Source of the DNA: Synergistaceae bacterium UBA5560
GTDB lineage: Bacteria > Synergistota > Synergistia > Synergistales > Aminiphilaceae
Length of the DNA stretch: 5,902 nt
Reading direction: 5' to 3'
Assembly: GCA_002425685.1 (NCBI GenBank)
Contig: DIMS01000078.1
Span: 793 to 6,694, forward strand
Positions within the stretch are counted from its first letter, which is position 1, and each line of letters begins with the position of its first letter. The notes under the pieces are model-generated. The model had not been told where the DNA came from and ran no database searches. It worked only from the letters and a program-made list of their open reading frames with translations. The position numbers and the translations under genes were made by a program. Below are positions 5,680 to 5,902 of the stretch, piece after piece.

Positions 5680-5902
5680 TCAACCGCCGGCGAGATCGGA
5701 AGGCAGACCCAGCCTGCGCAGCGTCTCCGCTTCGGGGATTCCTGTCTCCGGATCCCACCCCCGAGCCGCATAGTACTCCCAAAGCATCTCCTCGTAATCC
5801 GCCACGGCGCAGCGCGGATCGTCCGCATAGCGCCCGAACTCGGGCATTGCCCGAACCCGGGGATGGAGCGCATCGTCCCCGGTGGCAAATCCCTCCCGCC
5901 GG
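5680..5902 (-). CDS. Aldehyde ferredoxin oxidoreductase, C-terminal end (rest outside window)
   Basis: The last 73 residues of a minus-strand gene are visible, entering from the right edge, with stop TGA at 5682-5680. The segment ADYEEMLWEYYAARGWD, followed by PETGIPEAETLRRLGLP, matches the usual C-terminal pattern of tungsten-containing aldehyde:ferredoxin oxidoreductases (MLDEYYxxRGWD...G.PT...L..LGL). These enzymes oxidise aldehydes to carboxylic acids with ferredoxin as acceptor, often in amino acid fermentation by anaerobes, and are normally about 600 aa with a tungsten-bispterin and an Fe4S4 cluster. The cofactor-binding parts lie outside the window, so metal and substrate cannot be judged. 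The call rests on this short tail alone. Confidence 0.82.
   Translation of the reverse strand, partial: RREGFATGDDALHPRVRAMPEFGRYADDPRCAVADYEEMLWEYYAARGWDPETGIPEAETLRRLGLPSDLAGG

Overview
The window looks like ordinary chromosomal DNA from a GC-rich (near 60% by eye) anaerobic bacterium. The best lineage clue is the C-terminal end of an aldehyde ferredoxin oxidoreductase (a tungsten-enzyme family of anaerobes), found alongside two thiol peroxidases and a c-di-GMP enzyme. The mix and the use of TTG/GTG starts would fit Synergistota or a similar anaerobic phylum, but this is inference from gene content and was not tested by search. No transposase, integrase, CRISPR array, tRNA or rRNA was recognised.

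Layout, left to right. (1) Positions 1-465 (+) hold the 3' end of a phosphomannomutase/phosphoglucomutase. (2) Overlapping its end, a Prx1/AhpC-type 2-Cys peroxiredoxin (+) runs to 1195 and is followed by a GC-rich hairpin. (3) A 362-bp gap (1196-1557) holds that hairpin, a possible extended -10 promoter, a leader hairpin and a purine-rich tract ending in a strong ribosome binding site. (4) Positions 1558-2466 (+) encode a diaminopimelate-epimerase-fold protein in which the first catalytic cysteine is serine and several substrate-contact residues are changed. (5) A bidirectional terminator lies between it and the convergent gene. (6) Positions 2522-4639 (-) encode a soluble diguanylate cyclase with three GAF domains. 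(7) A 222-bp divergent intergenic region carries a good sigma70 promoter for (8) thiol peroxidase tpx, 4862-5377 (+), which ends in a strong intrinsic terminator. (9) From 5902 back to 5680 (-) lies the C-terminal end of the aldehyde ferredoxin oxidoreductase.

How the genes work together. The two peroxidases (AhpC/Prx1 type and Tpx type) are both complete in their catalytic cysteines and would remove H2O2 and organic peroxides, which suits an anaerobe with oxygen-sensitive metalloenzymes such as the neighbouring oxidoreductase. No dedicated reductase (AhpF, thioredoxin reductase) is in the window. The cyclase is probably an independent transcription unit that senses small molecules through its GAF domains. 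I see no convincing new multigene system. The most unusual single item is the epimerase-like protein with its Ser/Cys active site.
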